Source: Panorpa germanica
Taxonomy: Eukaryota; Arthropoda; Insecta; Mecoptera; Panorpidae
Direction: 5' to 3'
Assembly: GCA_963678705.1 (NCBI GenBank)
Contig: OY783218.1
Location: 6,830,152 to 6,894,151, forward strand
DNA: 64,000 bases
Part shown: piece after piece, positions 51,848-63,615 of the stretch
How the letters are laid out: each line of letters opens with the position of its first letter
Position numbering within the stretch: position 1 is the stretch's first letter
The notes under the pieces: generated by a model
What the model was told of the DNA's origin: nothing
Database searches by the model: none
The model's input: only the letters and a program-made list of their open reading frames with translations
Translations under genes and position numbers: made by a program

Positions 51848-52210
51848 ATAAACAATTTTAAATGTGTTTGCATTGTTTATTATTATATTATAAATTTGCC
51901 AAGTTCTTAACAAGATGTTTTCCATGTATAAACATTAATTTTATAAACCTCATTTGCAAACTAATTATAAAGATATATTTTAATTAGATTAAAGATTTAG
52001 AAATTATAATTATATTCAATTGTTGAACAAATTGTAATATTAATTTACATTTAAATTATACCGCCATAGTAAATGTTGTACAAACTGAACTTATATATTG
52101 GCAACACTATAAAATATAAAATGGCCGCAAACGAAGTTGTCAGTTGCCAGTTGAATGAAGTAATTTAACCTATAATATTTGTATAATAATAAAACTTATT
52201 TAAACATAAA

Positions 52211-53308
52211 ATGTCAAATATTTTTACTAAATCTTTTCAAAACGTTAAGTCTTTAACTTATTTCTACAGAGCACTTAATACACAAACGCAAACAAATAAA
52301 CCGCAATGGGATCTTATAAGTGCTGTTTGTTTGGAAAGGGGCCCAGTAATTACAAGGAAGTTGGGAGTCTTAGAAGCAAGTTTTCAGGATATGTTACAAA
52401 AAATTGAATTAGAAAATAGTTTGAAATCGGATCACGAGATTAGAAAAGAAAATGACAAGTAAAACTTACTTTTAAAATGACAATTATCACTGTTGATTAT
52501 AATTATAAGTGTGGATTATATTTTATCTACAGAAAGCAGTTTGATAAATTAAAAGCAGGAGGGGATTTATCAGATTTAGACATTGATGCTGGAGCCAAGC
52601 AAACCGCACAAGATTTTGAAGATGCTTGCTTTGAAGAATTTAATACATTTAAAAGCACTGAAAGAAATTCTGGTTTGTTTACACCGATATTATGTTAATG
52701 TATTGTATTAAAATTCGAAAATAAGTTTTATTATATATTATAGATTCAAACAATGACTTAACTTCTCTGCATCGTAATTTAGACTCTTCTCTTGTTTTAT
52801 TAGTAAAACAAAGCATTGGAGCTCAAGATCATTTTCTTCCTCCTCAAGGAGTTCGACAACCTGGAGAAACAATGAGACAAGTAAAGTATTTTATACTAAT
52901 AAGTTGTATTTGATAAAAATTGTATAAACAATGTTCATTAACTTATCAGGCTGCTGAACGGGTACTCAGTGAAAAATGTGGCCCTAATTTAAAAGCACAA
53001 TTCTTTGGAAATGCGCCAAGTGGTTTCTACAAATACAAATACCCTCAAGATGTAAGAAATAAAGATGGGGTTGTTGGGGCAAAGGTAAGAAACATGATAA
53101 AAATATTTTCATAGGACTGAATTAAAGATTAACTATTTAATTGTTGCAGGTATTCTTCTTCACAGCTCAACTTTTATCTGGTCAAGTAGGGACCGATAAA
53201 AATCCATCTTTTAAATGGCTTGATAGAACAGAATTGGAAAAGGAACTACCGCAGTCTTATTATGATAGCTTCAAACAATTTTTAATTGACGAAGATAAAC
53301 CTGAATAA
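52211..53308 (+). CDS. mRpL46: Mitochondrial large-subunit ribosomal protein mL46
   Basis: Five exons, 52211-52458, 52533-52672, 52744-52880, 52950-53084 and 53150-53308, join in frame into 272 aa, close to the 279 aa of the human protein. The N-terminus is rich in K, S and T, as expected of a mitochondrial presequence. Family sequence: WDLISAVCLERGPVITR, FLPPQGVRQPGETMRQ and AAERVLSEKCG from the Nudix-like fold, then FFGNAPSGFYKYKYP and a terminal KVFFFTAQLLSGQV block. The protein belongs to the central protuberance region of the mitoribosome, where mL46 contacts mL40 and mL48. A poly(A) signal follows 34 bp after the stop. The last 40 or so coding bases are duplicated at the end of the window. 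Confidence 0.93.
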
Positions 53309-53342
53309 TTCTTAATTGTTGTTATGTAGAAATACAGTAGAA

Positions 53343-53348
53343 AATAAA
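53343..53348 (+). terminator. Poly(A) signal, mRpL46
   Basis: AATAAA 34 bp downstream of the mRpL46 stop codon. Confidence 0.6.
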
Positions 53349-53689
53349 TTGTTTTATAAATCTTTATTAATTTTCTTTTCGTGAGTTCTAGCGTTTTTAA
53401 TTTATTCAGTGTTGGTCCGCATTGATCCGACTATGGTATCAAATAAAAATAAAAAGCAGGGAGTAATTATTTGTATATAAACTTAATATATGCAAAGCAA
53501 GTATTGTGCTGCACCACCAAATTTATGGTCTGTGTGGTGCTTGATTATGTGAAAAAACTATAAATAACAGAATATAATCTGTATGAGGTCATCTAAGATC
53601 CGTTATCAAAATATAACCATCATATATGTGTAAAAACATTTTAATCATTAAGCTACTTTTTATAAAAAATGGTATTTCAAAACATGGCT

Positions 53690-54015
53690 AAGTTATGTTA
53701 GTTTTAAATTTATCAGAACCTCAATTTTGTAATTATTTTTAAATTATTTTATATTATTTAAGATGTAACGTCATTTACTATTGGATCCAATGGAGTATTA
53801 TTATATTACGAAGGTTGTGAAAAAGTAAAAGATAATCTCGATTACTTATTTCTTCTGTGACTTATTATGCATATCTAAAACACGGCAAAACTGAGATTTA
53901 AGTTTGATATAGCTATAACTCTGTCAACGTTTAGATATTTAAAAAGTTAAAAACGTCAATGTACTAAAATTTATTTCAATCGAATATTAAAAAAGAGTAC
54001 ACAAACCCGTTAGGT
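53690..54015 (-). mobile_element. Old, diverged MITE-1 relative
   Basis: Loose homology to the MITE-1 interior: GATATAGCTATAACTCTGTCAA, then AATTTATTTCAATCGA, and an end-like ACACAAACCC. Too diverged for exact ends. Confidence 0.4.
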
Positions 54016-54406
54016 TATAATGGGGCAACGACACCATAGATACTGCCAATATCAATATCCGTAGCAAATAGGCGACGTTAAATAAAATAAAATTAAAAAC
54101 GGATCAGGAAACATAAAAGTTTCATAGTTCTTATAAATAATACCGCACTGTAAGGATTGAAATTATGAACAGCAGTCCGATAGTTTTTTAATTTCGTGAG
54201 TAGAGTGGTTATGCGAAGATCTTTCATTTTGATAAGCCAGCCATTGCTTCTTTATTATTAGCGCTCAGTTTCAGACCGCAGCTGATGTAGTTCACATCAA
54301 TGCGAAATACATTGTACAATACTTTTACGTGTTTAGTTTTATACTATTGTGTTTTATATATGTGCTATTAGTTTTATTTTATAAAGTGTACTATCTAGTT
54401 TTATAC

Positions 54407-57400
54407 ATGTGCTGTAAACGGATATATTGTTTAATTCCATTAATTTTTTTAATAAATATTATTTCTGCACAAGATGCGTGTGACTTCGATATATCTAAAA
54501 ATATTGAATATACTATTCAAGATAATGATTTCGGAATTATGAATGTAAATTTATTAGTAAAACATAGTTTGGATTGCAATTATTACAAAATATTGTTATA
54601 CGTGTATGATGATATTCAAAATGAGACAGATTGTAAAGTGACTAGTTTTAATCGTACTGTTCAGGATTTTCACACAAAATATGATATTGATGATGAAAAA
54701 AACTGTGAAAACGGGGAGTCATCTACAATCTGTGATTTGGTAAGTAACTATCAGGCCAGGATTTCAGGGAGCGCAGGCGGGGCTACTGCCCCGGGACCTC
54801 CACAATAGAGATAAAAGCAATAAATTTTTGAAAGATTCTTTTGGAAAATAATTACGGGCCTCTAATAATTACACCTCTAAATCCGGCCCTGGTAACTATA
54901 ATAATATAGATACGACATAGAAAGGTGAACTAGCAATTAAAATATTAGAATTAAAGTCTAAACTTTAAGTTTTATTTTTAACGATAAATTGATTTAAGTA
55001 TCATTCCCACTCACTGTTTTTAGTTTTAATTTAAAACTGAAGTATAAAGATCGAAAGTGTTAAATAAACCATTGTACTGCGAGCAAACTCTTTCATTACA
55101 ATAATTAAGAGATTTTAATAAATAGGATAAAATTAAGTATTTAGGTTTTTTTAATTAAAATATTAAATTAAATTAAAATAAAAATAATATATAATTTGTG
55201 GGCATATAGCAGGATGTGGGTTTAAAACCACTAAACAAGATTTGAATTTCCGGTTCCTAATTTAGATATATTTTTCTTTAATTAATTTAAAAATAACGAT
55301 TTTAATTATTATCAATAATCTAATAGAGTAAGATCACAGATCTGGCAGACCTACGTCGTTTAAGCAAAACTGAGGATAAATAGTGTAATATGTAGTTAAG
55401 AACGTATGCGTATTTGCTAGCTTGAAAGCGGGGTCCTTTTATTATCCTTAAAAACCTCATTTACCTGAGTGAAAATATAATGGCTCATTTTCCATCAGAG
55501 TCAACTTTCAACTTTTCTATGAACAGACTATTTATGGGAATTAGAGTCGTATCTGCTCGTGGAAAGACCCCTTAAAACTGATTTTAAGACACATATTTCA
55601 GGTGTTTACAAACACAGATTCAAGTAATATTCAACTTTCGTTAAATAAAGTATTACAGATCCATTCAACTCGCCTCGTGAGAACGCCCTTTTAAATTTGA
55701 AACCTAAAATTAAAACTTGTAGGAATGCACAGTTTTTTCGTGTGTTAACTGGTTTCATAATGATTCATATAAGTATTTCTCAATTACAGACACTTCCCTT
55801 GAAGTATAAGTTTATTGTCACAGGATGTTACCAAATCTTAGTACTCCAAGATGACTCAAAAGATCATACATACGGTTTTTGGGTAAATAGTACGTATGAG
55901 AAACGGGAAATAAATGACACACGTCCTCACTATTCCTTTTCAATAGACAAAAAAGACGAAACAGTGTGAGTATTTTATTTATAATATGTACGAGTATGTG
56001 AGTGATATCCACTTCTCCCAATAAGTTTGTCGGATGCCATATAGATGGTGCCATATGCCGAATTATGCTTTATAAGCCATTACTTTGCTTGAACGGTATT
56101 TTTCACAATTACACGAAATGGGCTTGTGTCCTCATTTTTTAGTGGTCGATTTTTCAATTGTTGATTGATATTGATGTTAATAAATGTGTATTGGCGTGTC
56201 TATTTTATTAAATATCTAAATATTGACGGAGATATAGCAATTAAAAATTTGAATTGTAGTTTTAGCGCTAGAAATGGTCGGCCATATTTGTATGATGTGA
56301 AATCCCAGTAAACAATTTGGTGAAGTGTCCTATTTGGTGAAGTTCGAGTCACTCGTACAATTCTATTCTAACGCTTTACAAGTTCTCTACCTGTCACAGA
56401 TTTTGTGTTAGTTTTTCATAATAATATTCTTTCTTTTTCCAACATCATTCATTAAGTATTTCTGTTTCTTTCCCACATGGGTATATTTTTATTATCCGGT
56501 CATAAATCATAAGCCTACTCCGCTTTTAATTCAGCAGTGAACCGTCGTTGCAATGTCTGTAGCTCATAAAAAGGACCTTTCCTTTGAACGACTGAATAGA
56601 AAACGAACACGTTCCAGACAAAAAATTCATGATATGTAATAGAAATTAAGTAGAATTTACTCCAAAATGTTTACTGGGATGCATTTTAACGTCAGTTATT
56701 TGTTAAGTAGGTCAGTGCTGTGGTAGTGTTTTCCCAGTAAACAATTTGGTGAAGTGCCCTATTTAGTGACGTTACTATCACTATTTCACTTCAATTATAG
56801 TTCGCATCAACTTTATCTTCATTTGTATTCCGACAGGTGGAGTAATTTCGCCATTTCTAGCCGATAAAGTAGACATTTTATATGAAAAAATGTGAGAAAC
56901 TGAACTATAAATGAACTCTTTAATGACAAAAAAATCATGACGCATCTTCAATATGATGTCAAAGTGACTCCAAAATGTTTACTGGGTTGTAGCTGTTGGT
57001 AGTGGAAATAATCAAGTCAAGTCAAGAATAATAAGTTTTTATTTTATTTAACCCTGCTAAGACAGACATAATATTGAAATTTGATTGTTCCTTGAAATAG
57101 CTGTAAATAATATTTGATATATAAATACATATAGCAGAGATTTATGAGCTGTAAGGTTGGTAACCTTACACAAGGATTGTGATATCACATGCATTTGGAA
57201 TGTGTACAACGTTGAATCCCTTTAATAATTAAAGAGACAAAATGACTTTTTTAATTGTTAATATCTCTTAACATATAAGGAGTTATTAAAAATTAATTGA
57301 ACATTTGAGGTTCTAGTAACCCATTTTATCAATATATAGTACACTTTTATAGAAATTAAGACATTGGACACAACCCTATTCAAATTTTTTCATTGGTTTG

Positions 57401-60400
57401 AAAATTACAAAAGTAACGTTAGTAAAACCACTGTAATTCGTAAACTAATGATGAAAACGTCATGAAATTTCAATATATATCGTTTGAGAAGGTTGGTACT
57501 ATCTGAAAATTATATGATTTGTAAAAAGTGGCGCCAACTATATGTCATCTTACAAACTTATTGAGTAATGTAATAGAATAACTCTCACCATTCTAATTGT
57601 TTTTTTATTCTTATATAGATATACAGTGTTAGTAAAATTCAATTATACGTACCTGGATATGTTGGTATGGGATAACATATTATCTTTTGAAATTTATAAC
57701 GAATCAACACCTAAAGTTGAAAAAGACAATTACTGTGTGACGTGGAATCTCGAAGATGAAATAACTTCTAACAAAATTTCAAATAATGTAAGTTACAATA
57801 TTCTCCTTAAAAAACATACACATATGCGGTATATTAGGTCGTCATCATTGTAACAAGTATTGCTCCGATACACAATCATTTTATTCACATGCAAATGTCA
57901 GAACTCATTAACAATGGCTGGTTGAGATTTTCCAGCAAATACAAAGCAATAACGAATTTTATTTCGTTAACTTTTTTTAACTACGACGTAAAACGACTGA
58001 CATAAACATAAAACATAACAAACTGACGCTTGTCAAAAAATAACCGCGCTGTCATTAGCCATTTAGTGAAGTTGGTAATACTTCAAGTGCGGACCACTGT
58101 ATAGATATATTATCTTCAATTAATGGGCTTGTGTCCTCATTTTTTAGTGGTCGATTTTTCAATTGTTTATTGAAATTGATGTTAATAAATGTATATTGGC
58201 GTGTTTATTTTATTAAATATCTAAATGTTGACGGAGATATAGCAATTAAAATTTTAAATTGTACTTTTAGCGCTAGAGATGGTCGGCCATTTTATACGTC
58301 AGTTATTTGTTGAGTAGGTCAGTGCTGTGGTAATGTTTTGCAGCTGTTGGTAGGCGAAATAATCAAGTCAAGTCAAATTATATTTTATTTAATCCTGTTG
58401 CGGCAGACGCATAATATTGAAATTTTATTGTTCCTTGAAATAGCTGTAAATAATATTTGATATTTTGATATATACAGGTTGGTAACCTGTAAACTTGTCA
58501 GAGTTCTGTCAAGAATATATCTCTTTTACGCTCTGTTGTATAAAAGAGATAGCAACTAGCGGTTGTGATGTCACATGCAATTGGAATGTTGTACAACGTT
58601 GAATTCCTTTAATAATTAAATAGAAAAAATGACTTTTTTAATTGTCAATATCTCCTATAACATATAAGGAATTATTAAAAAATAATTAAATATTCGAAGA
58701 CATAGGACACAAGCCCATTAACTATAAATCAATTTTGGTATTATGGATAAATTTAACTATATTTTGTGCAGCATCACATTTCCTAAACTAGCACGTACTG
58801 AACCAACACCACCTAGATGCAAGAAAAAGAAAATTAATTACTTTAATAAAATAAATATAATTCAATCCATTCTTTTTTTCTTAAAGATAATCATATATCT
58901 TAACTTTAATATTATTAATTTTTTATTGTACTTTGTAAATAAATCTTTATATGCATAACGATTAGACTGTTTAAATTAAAATTAAAAAATTTAATACACT
59001 TACAAAAATTTTACTAATTTTATATGGATATTTATAGATACAATACGTTTTGGTTGTATATCCGGACTACAATGCGTGACGTCATAAATTCATTGTTAGG
59101 CTTTGTATCTAGGTGGTGTTGACTGAACAGAATATATTCAGTTGTCTCCTTTTCTCCGCAAACATAGTTGGAGACTGTAATATTTTGATCTTTTGGAATA
59201 TCTCTTTTTTTATTTTCGTTTATTATTTCAGGATATACCTATCGCACCTAATAGTTGCAATAGAGAGGGTTTTAAAAATGCCGAAAAATGTGTATTCAAC
59301 TTGGTAAGTATATAGATTACAAAGATATAGCTGTACCCTTTAATTGATCGATCCCATAACAGGGGGATGTGGTTCGCAATGTGAAGCTAGGACGTAACAA
59401 TAGGATGGGAGAGGATTTTTAATTTGTGTGACGTAATTTATGGATGACTCCTAAATAACATTTTTAGGAACGCAGGACAATACGGTGCTTGTTTAATGTA
59501 AGAAAGTTTGATAACGCAACCGCTGCTATAGACATTAAAAATGCTAAATATTGCAAAACTGCTCCTTTGTGTTATGTCGCTAAGTCAGAATGCCGTTTTC
59601 AACTGGAACGTACGACTTTTTTTTATCTATTACCTCTTATTCAAATAGAGAATAATACACTAACATGAATTATACGAATTTTCAGCATTTTCACAAAAAA
59701 CCGATATAACTATACCACCGCCACCTGAACGTAATGGCATAACATGGGCTACAGTTGTTGCGCCATTAGGCGCCTTGCTGATATTACTGTTGATCTTTTT
59801 GATCTTGTACAAATGGTTTGTACCAGGACTTTATGTATTCATCAAATGGAAGAGGCGAATATTTTTAATTTATCCACGCGATTGTGAGGAACCATTTCCA
59901 ACGATTATTAAAACATTTAAAAAACTTCTACACAGTTTAGGAAACTTTGAGGTAATTAACAAATATCACTTAATCAAGCTTAAGATATAATAGATTTATT
60001 TTACAACGTTTGATAAAGTTTAAACATAATAATAACTCTCCGTGTGTACACTCGGTTTTTTAAGGAACAGTTGAAATGTCAAACTCTTATTTCTCTCTTA
60101 TGGGTATACAGCGCGTTTCACCTGTGCCCCCTATAAAATCTAGGTAGTGGTAGGGATTTAACGGTCCAGCAGCGTCCGCGTCTGGCAGGTTACTTGCAAA
60201 GGCGAGCCAGTTAAACTTGCCTGTACAAACGACGTTAGTATTTTCCAATGTTAGTAAATGCACTTTTTTCTTCGTTGTTTTACTGTTTTTTCATGGTTAA
60301 AATAAATGTTTTATGTAATTTAATATATTATTTTTTAGATTGTATCTATAGATTTTTTTTTATTAGTTCTTCTTTTTACTACAATAAGTTTTTAAAGATG

Positions 60401-63048
60401 GGTGACCATTCAACGGGTAAACTAGAAAAGCGAAAACGATGTTCTCTTTGCACTTCGAAGGAAAAGAAAAAAAACAATGTATTCTTGTGTATCATGCGGT
60501 GTGCCGGTTTGAGATAATCATTGTAGCCAGTTTTGTCCCAGTTGAGCACAGTAAATTCTATTTTTCATACTAATTATTATTAACTATTATTAATTATTAT
60601 TTCAAAACTTTTGTATTTTCAACATTAAAAACTTATTTTGTGCCGAATAATCACCATTCAGTTTATTATGATATACCTGAATCCGTAAAATATTCTCCAC
60701 TTTCAGGTGCACAAATAATTCCATTTTTTGGAGCCCACGTCAAAGACACTACATTCTTTCGAAAGCTTATAGTCTAAGATAAAAAATGCTAAAACCGTTT
60801 TTCTTAATATTTGTTTGTTCTAAAGTTATGAATTTTTTAATAATATTTCGTTTTTTACACGTTTTTCACTATTTGTGAATTTTTATTAACAACGGTTTTA
60901 AACTTTGGATTTTGGCAACTTCTGGACCATGTAGTAGACACTTCAAGAAGTATTCCAGAATTTCTTCAGATTCTTTGAAGGCTTAGAAAACTCGAAAGAC
61001 TCAACTGTTCCCTCAAAGACCCAGTGTACACACCGTGTCTCGAAAAATATAGTGTTCATACGCAGGGTTAATGTTTTTCCATTTGGCACTACATTTTTGT
61101 ACCTTAACTCATTTATTTACATGTCATTGTGCTTAATTCAATTTTGATCTTTATTAAATCTAGACATTCTCACTCCTTTCAAACGACTAAAAATATATAA
61201 ATTTATCCTTATAAAAATAAAAACATAACTGATACTGCTACTGCTTCGCTCCTCCTACTACTCTCCCAGTAAACATTTTGGAGTAAATTCTACTTAATTT
61301 CTATTACATATCATGAATTTTTTGTCTGGAACGTGTTCGTTTTCTATTCAGTCGTTCAAAGGAAAGGTCCTTTTTATGAGCTACAGACATTGCAACGACG
61401 GTTCACTGCTGAATTAAAAGCGGAGTAGGTTTATGATTTATGACCGGATAATAAAAATATACCCATGTGAGAAAGAAACAGAAATACTTATTGAATGATG
61501 TTGGAAAAAGAAAGAATATTATTATGAAAAACTAACACAAAATCTGTGACAGGTAGAGAACTTGTAAAGCGTTAGAATAGAATTGTACGAGTGACTCGAA
61601 CTTCACCAAATAGGACACTTCACCAAATTGTTTACTGGGCTCCCTCCTGTTTCTACTCCGCCATGCATTCCCTTTCCTAGTTCCTTTTCTCTATCTCCGC
61701 CATCCACCTCCCTTTAATAACTGCCCAATATTCTTTTCATTTATTATCTTTTTCTCACATGAAAACTTAATGTGCTCCAATGTCCAATCTACGTTCCACA
61801 CACTCTGCACATCCTTTCCTCGCTATTTGCCTAGTATCTGTTTCCTTTCTCCTCGTTTCCTAATCTAAATCTGGCAATCCTTCTCATGTTTTTTGTGTCT
61901 TTTTCTTTTAAGTATTGTGATATCTCTCTCCCAAATCCTTTTATATATTTTGTTGGAATTGCTCTTCTCAATCAAAGGTGCCCTTAATTTAGTTTGTAAA
62001 TATTCATTATATTTTATAATAAAATCTATACTCAATTATTTCTACAATATTATAAACAAATTTACCATTAACATTTATATCTACGATGATGCTTTCGCGT
62101 AATACGAGTATAACGAACTGCAAACTATACTATATTCTCATCTCTTTCAACTTTATCTTTTGTCTCATACAACATAGTGGCAACGAACATCAGAAATTAA
62201 ATTATCACACTTTTTTTTTGCTCGTACTTCAAGAGTAATAAAATATTATTTCAGATATATGACATTGAAGACGAACAGTATTATGAAGATATTGCGTCAG
62301 AGCCACCGGAATGGGTTCAGCATAAAGTTAAAGAATCCGACTTCGTATTCTACATTCCTACGAGACGCGGGGAAGAACTATACGAACAGACCGCTCATTG
62401 CAATGGAAATCTTAAAGATCTCCAGGTGTATTTCTGCATTAATCGTGGCCAAGCTTTTGATCATTTGTTTCCTTTTGCATACAAACTATCCTGGCATCAA
62501 AATAAGTTCATTAAAATTGAGTAAGTAAATATTACGTAAAAAATTCACCACCATTTAAAAACGACCCCTAAAAGATGAATTTACAAGTTCCTTACATGTT
62601 GCGTTTTTCTCGTACGAGTCTTTTAATTTTAAATTCCATATTTTGTTTCTTACCTGCTTCTAATTTTTGTTTTTTTAATTTTATCTTGTTGTTTGCATAT
62701 TGATAAATCCGGCTCCTACATATTAATATATACATAGTATAGTTTATTAATATAATATATTTTATTATTTCAAGCTTTGCCGATTTTACAAAAGATTTAA
62801 AAAATGATGTAATGAAATCTAATGGAACAACGTATAACATGCCCAAGGAGTCGATAGAATTATGCAAAAAATTACGAGTTTATAAGAAAAACTGCATTTC
62901 AAATAATGAAAATTATTCTTCAATGATTGATGCCATCAGAGAAGCCAAGTTATCAACATCCGGCAGGGAAGATAATCCAACCAGCCCTTTGCTGCAATGC
63001 ATTCGTCCCAGCAACAACAACGACAGTGTGGACGATTCTATAGTGTAA
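54407..63048 (+). CDS. SEFIR-domain receptor, IL-17-receptor-like
   Basis: Exons read: 54407-54739, 55790-55965, 57619-57787, 59232-59303, 59686-59951, 62255-62520 and 62775-63048, about 520 aa. The chosen start opens a signal peptide (MCCKRIYCLIPLIFLI); an in-frame ATG at 54329 would add 26 hydrophobic residues. The ectodomain has many cysteines and N-glycosylation sites (NET, NRT, NST, NYT). Exon 5 holds the membrane span (VVAPLGALLILLLIFLILY) and the start of the cytoplasmic SEFIR domain, IFLIYPRDC...PTIIKTFKKLL. Exon 6 continues with PPEWVQHKVKESDFVFYIPT and LKDLQVYFCINRGQ. IL-17 receptors signal by SEFIR pairing with Act1/CIKS adaptors. Exons 4 and 5 do not share phase, so a small exon of 3n+1 bases is missing; 59363-59393 (31 bp) would fit. 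Introns carry hAT, MITE-1 and MITE-2 elements. Confidence 0.75.
54752..54891. mobile_element. Short hAT-type element at a splice donor
   Basis: A 140-bp element with inverted ends CAGGCCAGGATTT and CAGGGCCGGATTT, flanked by the perfect 8-bp duplication GTAACTAT (54744-54751 and 54892-54899). Eight-bp duplications and CAGGG ends are typical of hAT transposons. It sits only 12 bp inside the first intron of the SEFIR receptor gene. Confidence 0.88.
54900..55789. other. Intron 1 of the SEFIR receptor gene
   Basis: Beyond the hAT element I see no repeat with clear ends and no further coding exon. Confidence 0.35.
56304..56678 (-). mobile_element. MITE-2, 375-bp copy nested in MITE-1
   Basis: Inverted ends CCCAGTAAACAATTTGG and CCAAAATGTTTACTGGG, flanked by AT on both sides. 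Other MITE-1 copies show the empty site GTGAAATGCATTTTAACG. Confidence 0.95.
56733..56986 (-). mobile_element. MITE-2, 254-bp variant nested in MITE-1
   Basis: Same terminal inverted repeats as the 375-bp form but a different interior (CAACTTTATCTTCATTTGTA). Flanked by TT. The empty site in other MITE-1 copies reads AATGTTTTGTAGCTG. Confidence 0.93.
57390..57480 (+). repeat. Dispersed repeat shared with 63828-63910
   Basis: GAAAATTACAAAAGTA, AAAACCACT and ACGTCATGAAA occur in the same order at both places. Ends and class unknown. Confidence 0.45.
58124..58717 (+). mobile_element. MITE-1 copy with TTAA flanks
   Basis: A 594-bp copy in SEFIR receptor intron 3, with both terminal repeats intact and TTAA directly on each side (58120-58123 and 58718-58721). 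This is the only copy with clean TTAA on both sides. TTAA is the target of piggyBac and Kolobok elements. Confidence 0.88.
60400..60550 (+). pseudogene. Decayed zinc-ribbon tail of a piggyBac-type transposase (probable)
   Basis: One frame reads KRKRCSLCTSKEKKK. After a shift at the A-run it continues in another frame with YSCVSCGVPV, a stop where a cysteine would be expected, then HC and FCP. The spacing CxxC...CxxC...HC...C resembles the cysteine-rich C-terminal domain of piggyBac-family transposases. The frame is broken by a shift and stops, and no catalytic domain is seen nearby. It lies within an intron of the SEFIR receptor gene. Confidence 0.45.
60551..61264. other. Intron 5 of the SEFIR receptor gene, central part
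   Basis: No exon or clear mobile element seen. Some stretches (GTTCTAAAGTTATGAATTTT) have the style of arthropod repeats, but no partner was found in the window. Confidence 0.3.
61265..61639 (+). mobile_element. MITE-2, 375-bp copy
   Basis: Same length and nearly the same sequence as the copies at 35422 and 56304. Flanked by CT on both sides (61263-61264 and 61640-61641). Confidence 0.95.
61642..62254. other. Pyrimidine-rich part of SEFIR receptor intron 5
   Basis: A C/T-rich stretch (61642-61900) of short CCTTTCCT-like runs gives way to AT-rich sequence before the exon 6 acceptor. I see nothing else in it. Confidence 0.4.
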
Positions 63049-63111
63049 TAGTGTAAAATTAAAAATGAACCAAATCTTTGTTTTGTTGTTGTTTTATAAT
63101 TTAGAGGGCTT

Positions 63112-63615
63112 CTTATACCGGTTTTACACCAAAGAGACAGTTTTGTTTTCAAAAAACAAAACATAAGCATGTTTTGTTTCGAACAGAACTGTTCACATTG
63201 AACAGACTGGTTTTGTTTCTAGTGTTTTTTTGTGTGTCTCATAAAAATTTAGTATCCCGCAAATTATTGTGTTGCTGATACATTTCTATTAAATTGCTGG
63301 TCTTATCTTTTGTCCACTGTACTTATTTATAACTAGTTGCTAGCCAAATGATAAACAACAACTGACAAACGCAAATATTCACAAAAAACAAAAGTGCGTG
63401 TTCAAACCAAACAGACTAAAAATCAACAACAAACGTGTTTTGCTTTGATATGATCGACTCCATATGGGAATGTGTTTTGTTTACTAAAACAGTTTTTAAA
63501 GACAAAAATGTTTTAAGAACTGTTCAGTTTTTACAAAACATTGGTGTTTTTGTTTCGAGAAACAGTTTTTGTTCGTGTTTTATTGTTTTGTCTTTTTGGT
63601 GTAAAATCGGCATTA
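63112..63615. mobile_element. MITE candidate with imperfect inverted ends
   Basis: The left end, CTTATACCGGTTTTACACCA, is repeated inverted at the right end as CCTAATGCCGATTTTACACCA. The interior is rich in TTTTGTTT and AACAGT motifs, partly self-complementary. No convincing target duplication and no coding capacity. Confidence 0.55.

Larger units (their letters stand above)
56119..57378 (+). mobile_element. MITE-1 with two nested MITE-2 insertions
   Basis: Intact left end TGGGCTTGTGTCC; the right end ACACAACCCTA is slightly mutated. Removing the two inserted MITE-2 copies (56304-56678 and 56733-56986) and their duplicated dinucleotides gives about 627 bp, matching other MITE-1 copies. It lies in intron 2 of the SEFIR receptor gene. 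Confidence 0.92.

Noticed and set aside
58743-58958. A 71-codon frame directly after a MITE-1 copy
   Set aside because: Low-complexity Lys/Ile/Asn composition inside an intron of the SEFIR receptor gene, with no supporting features.
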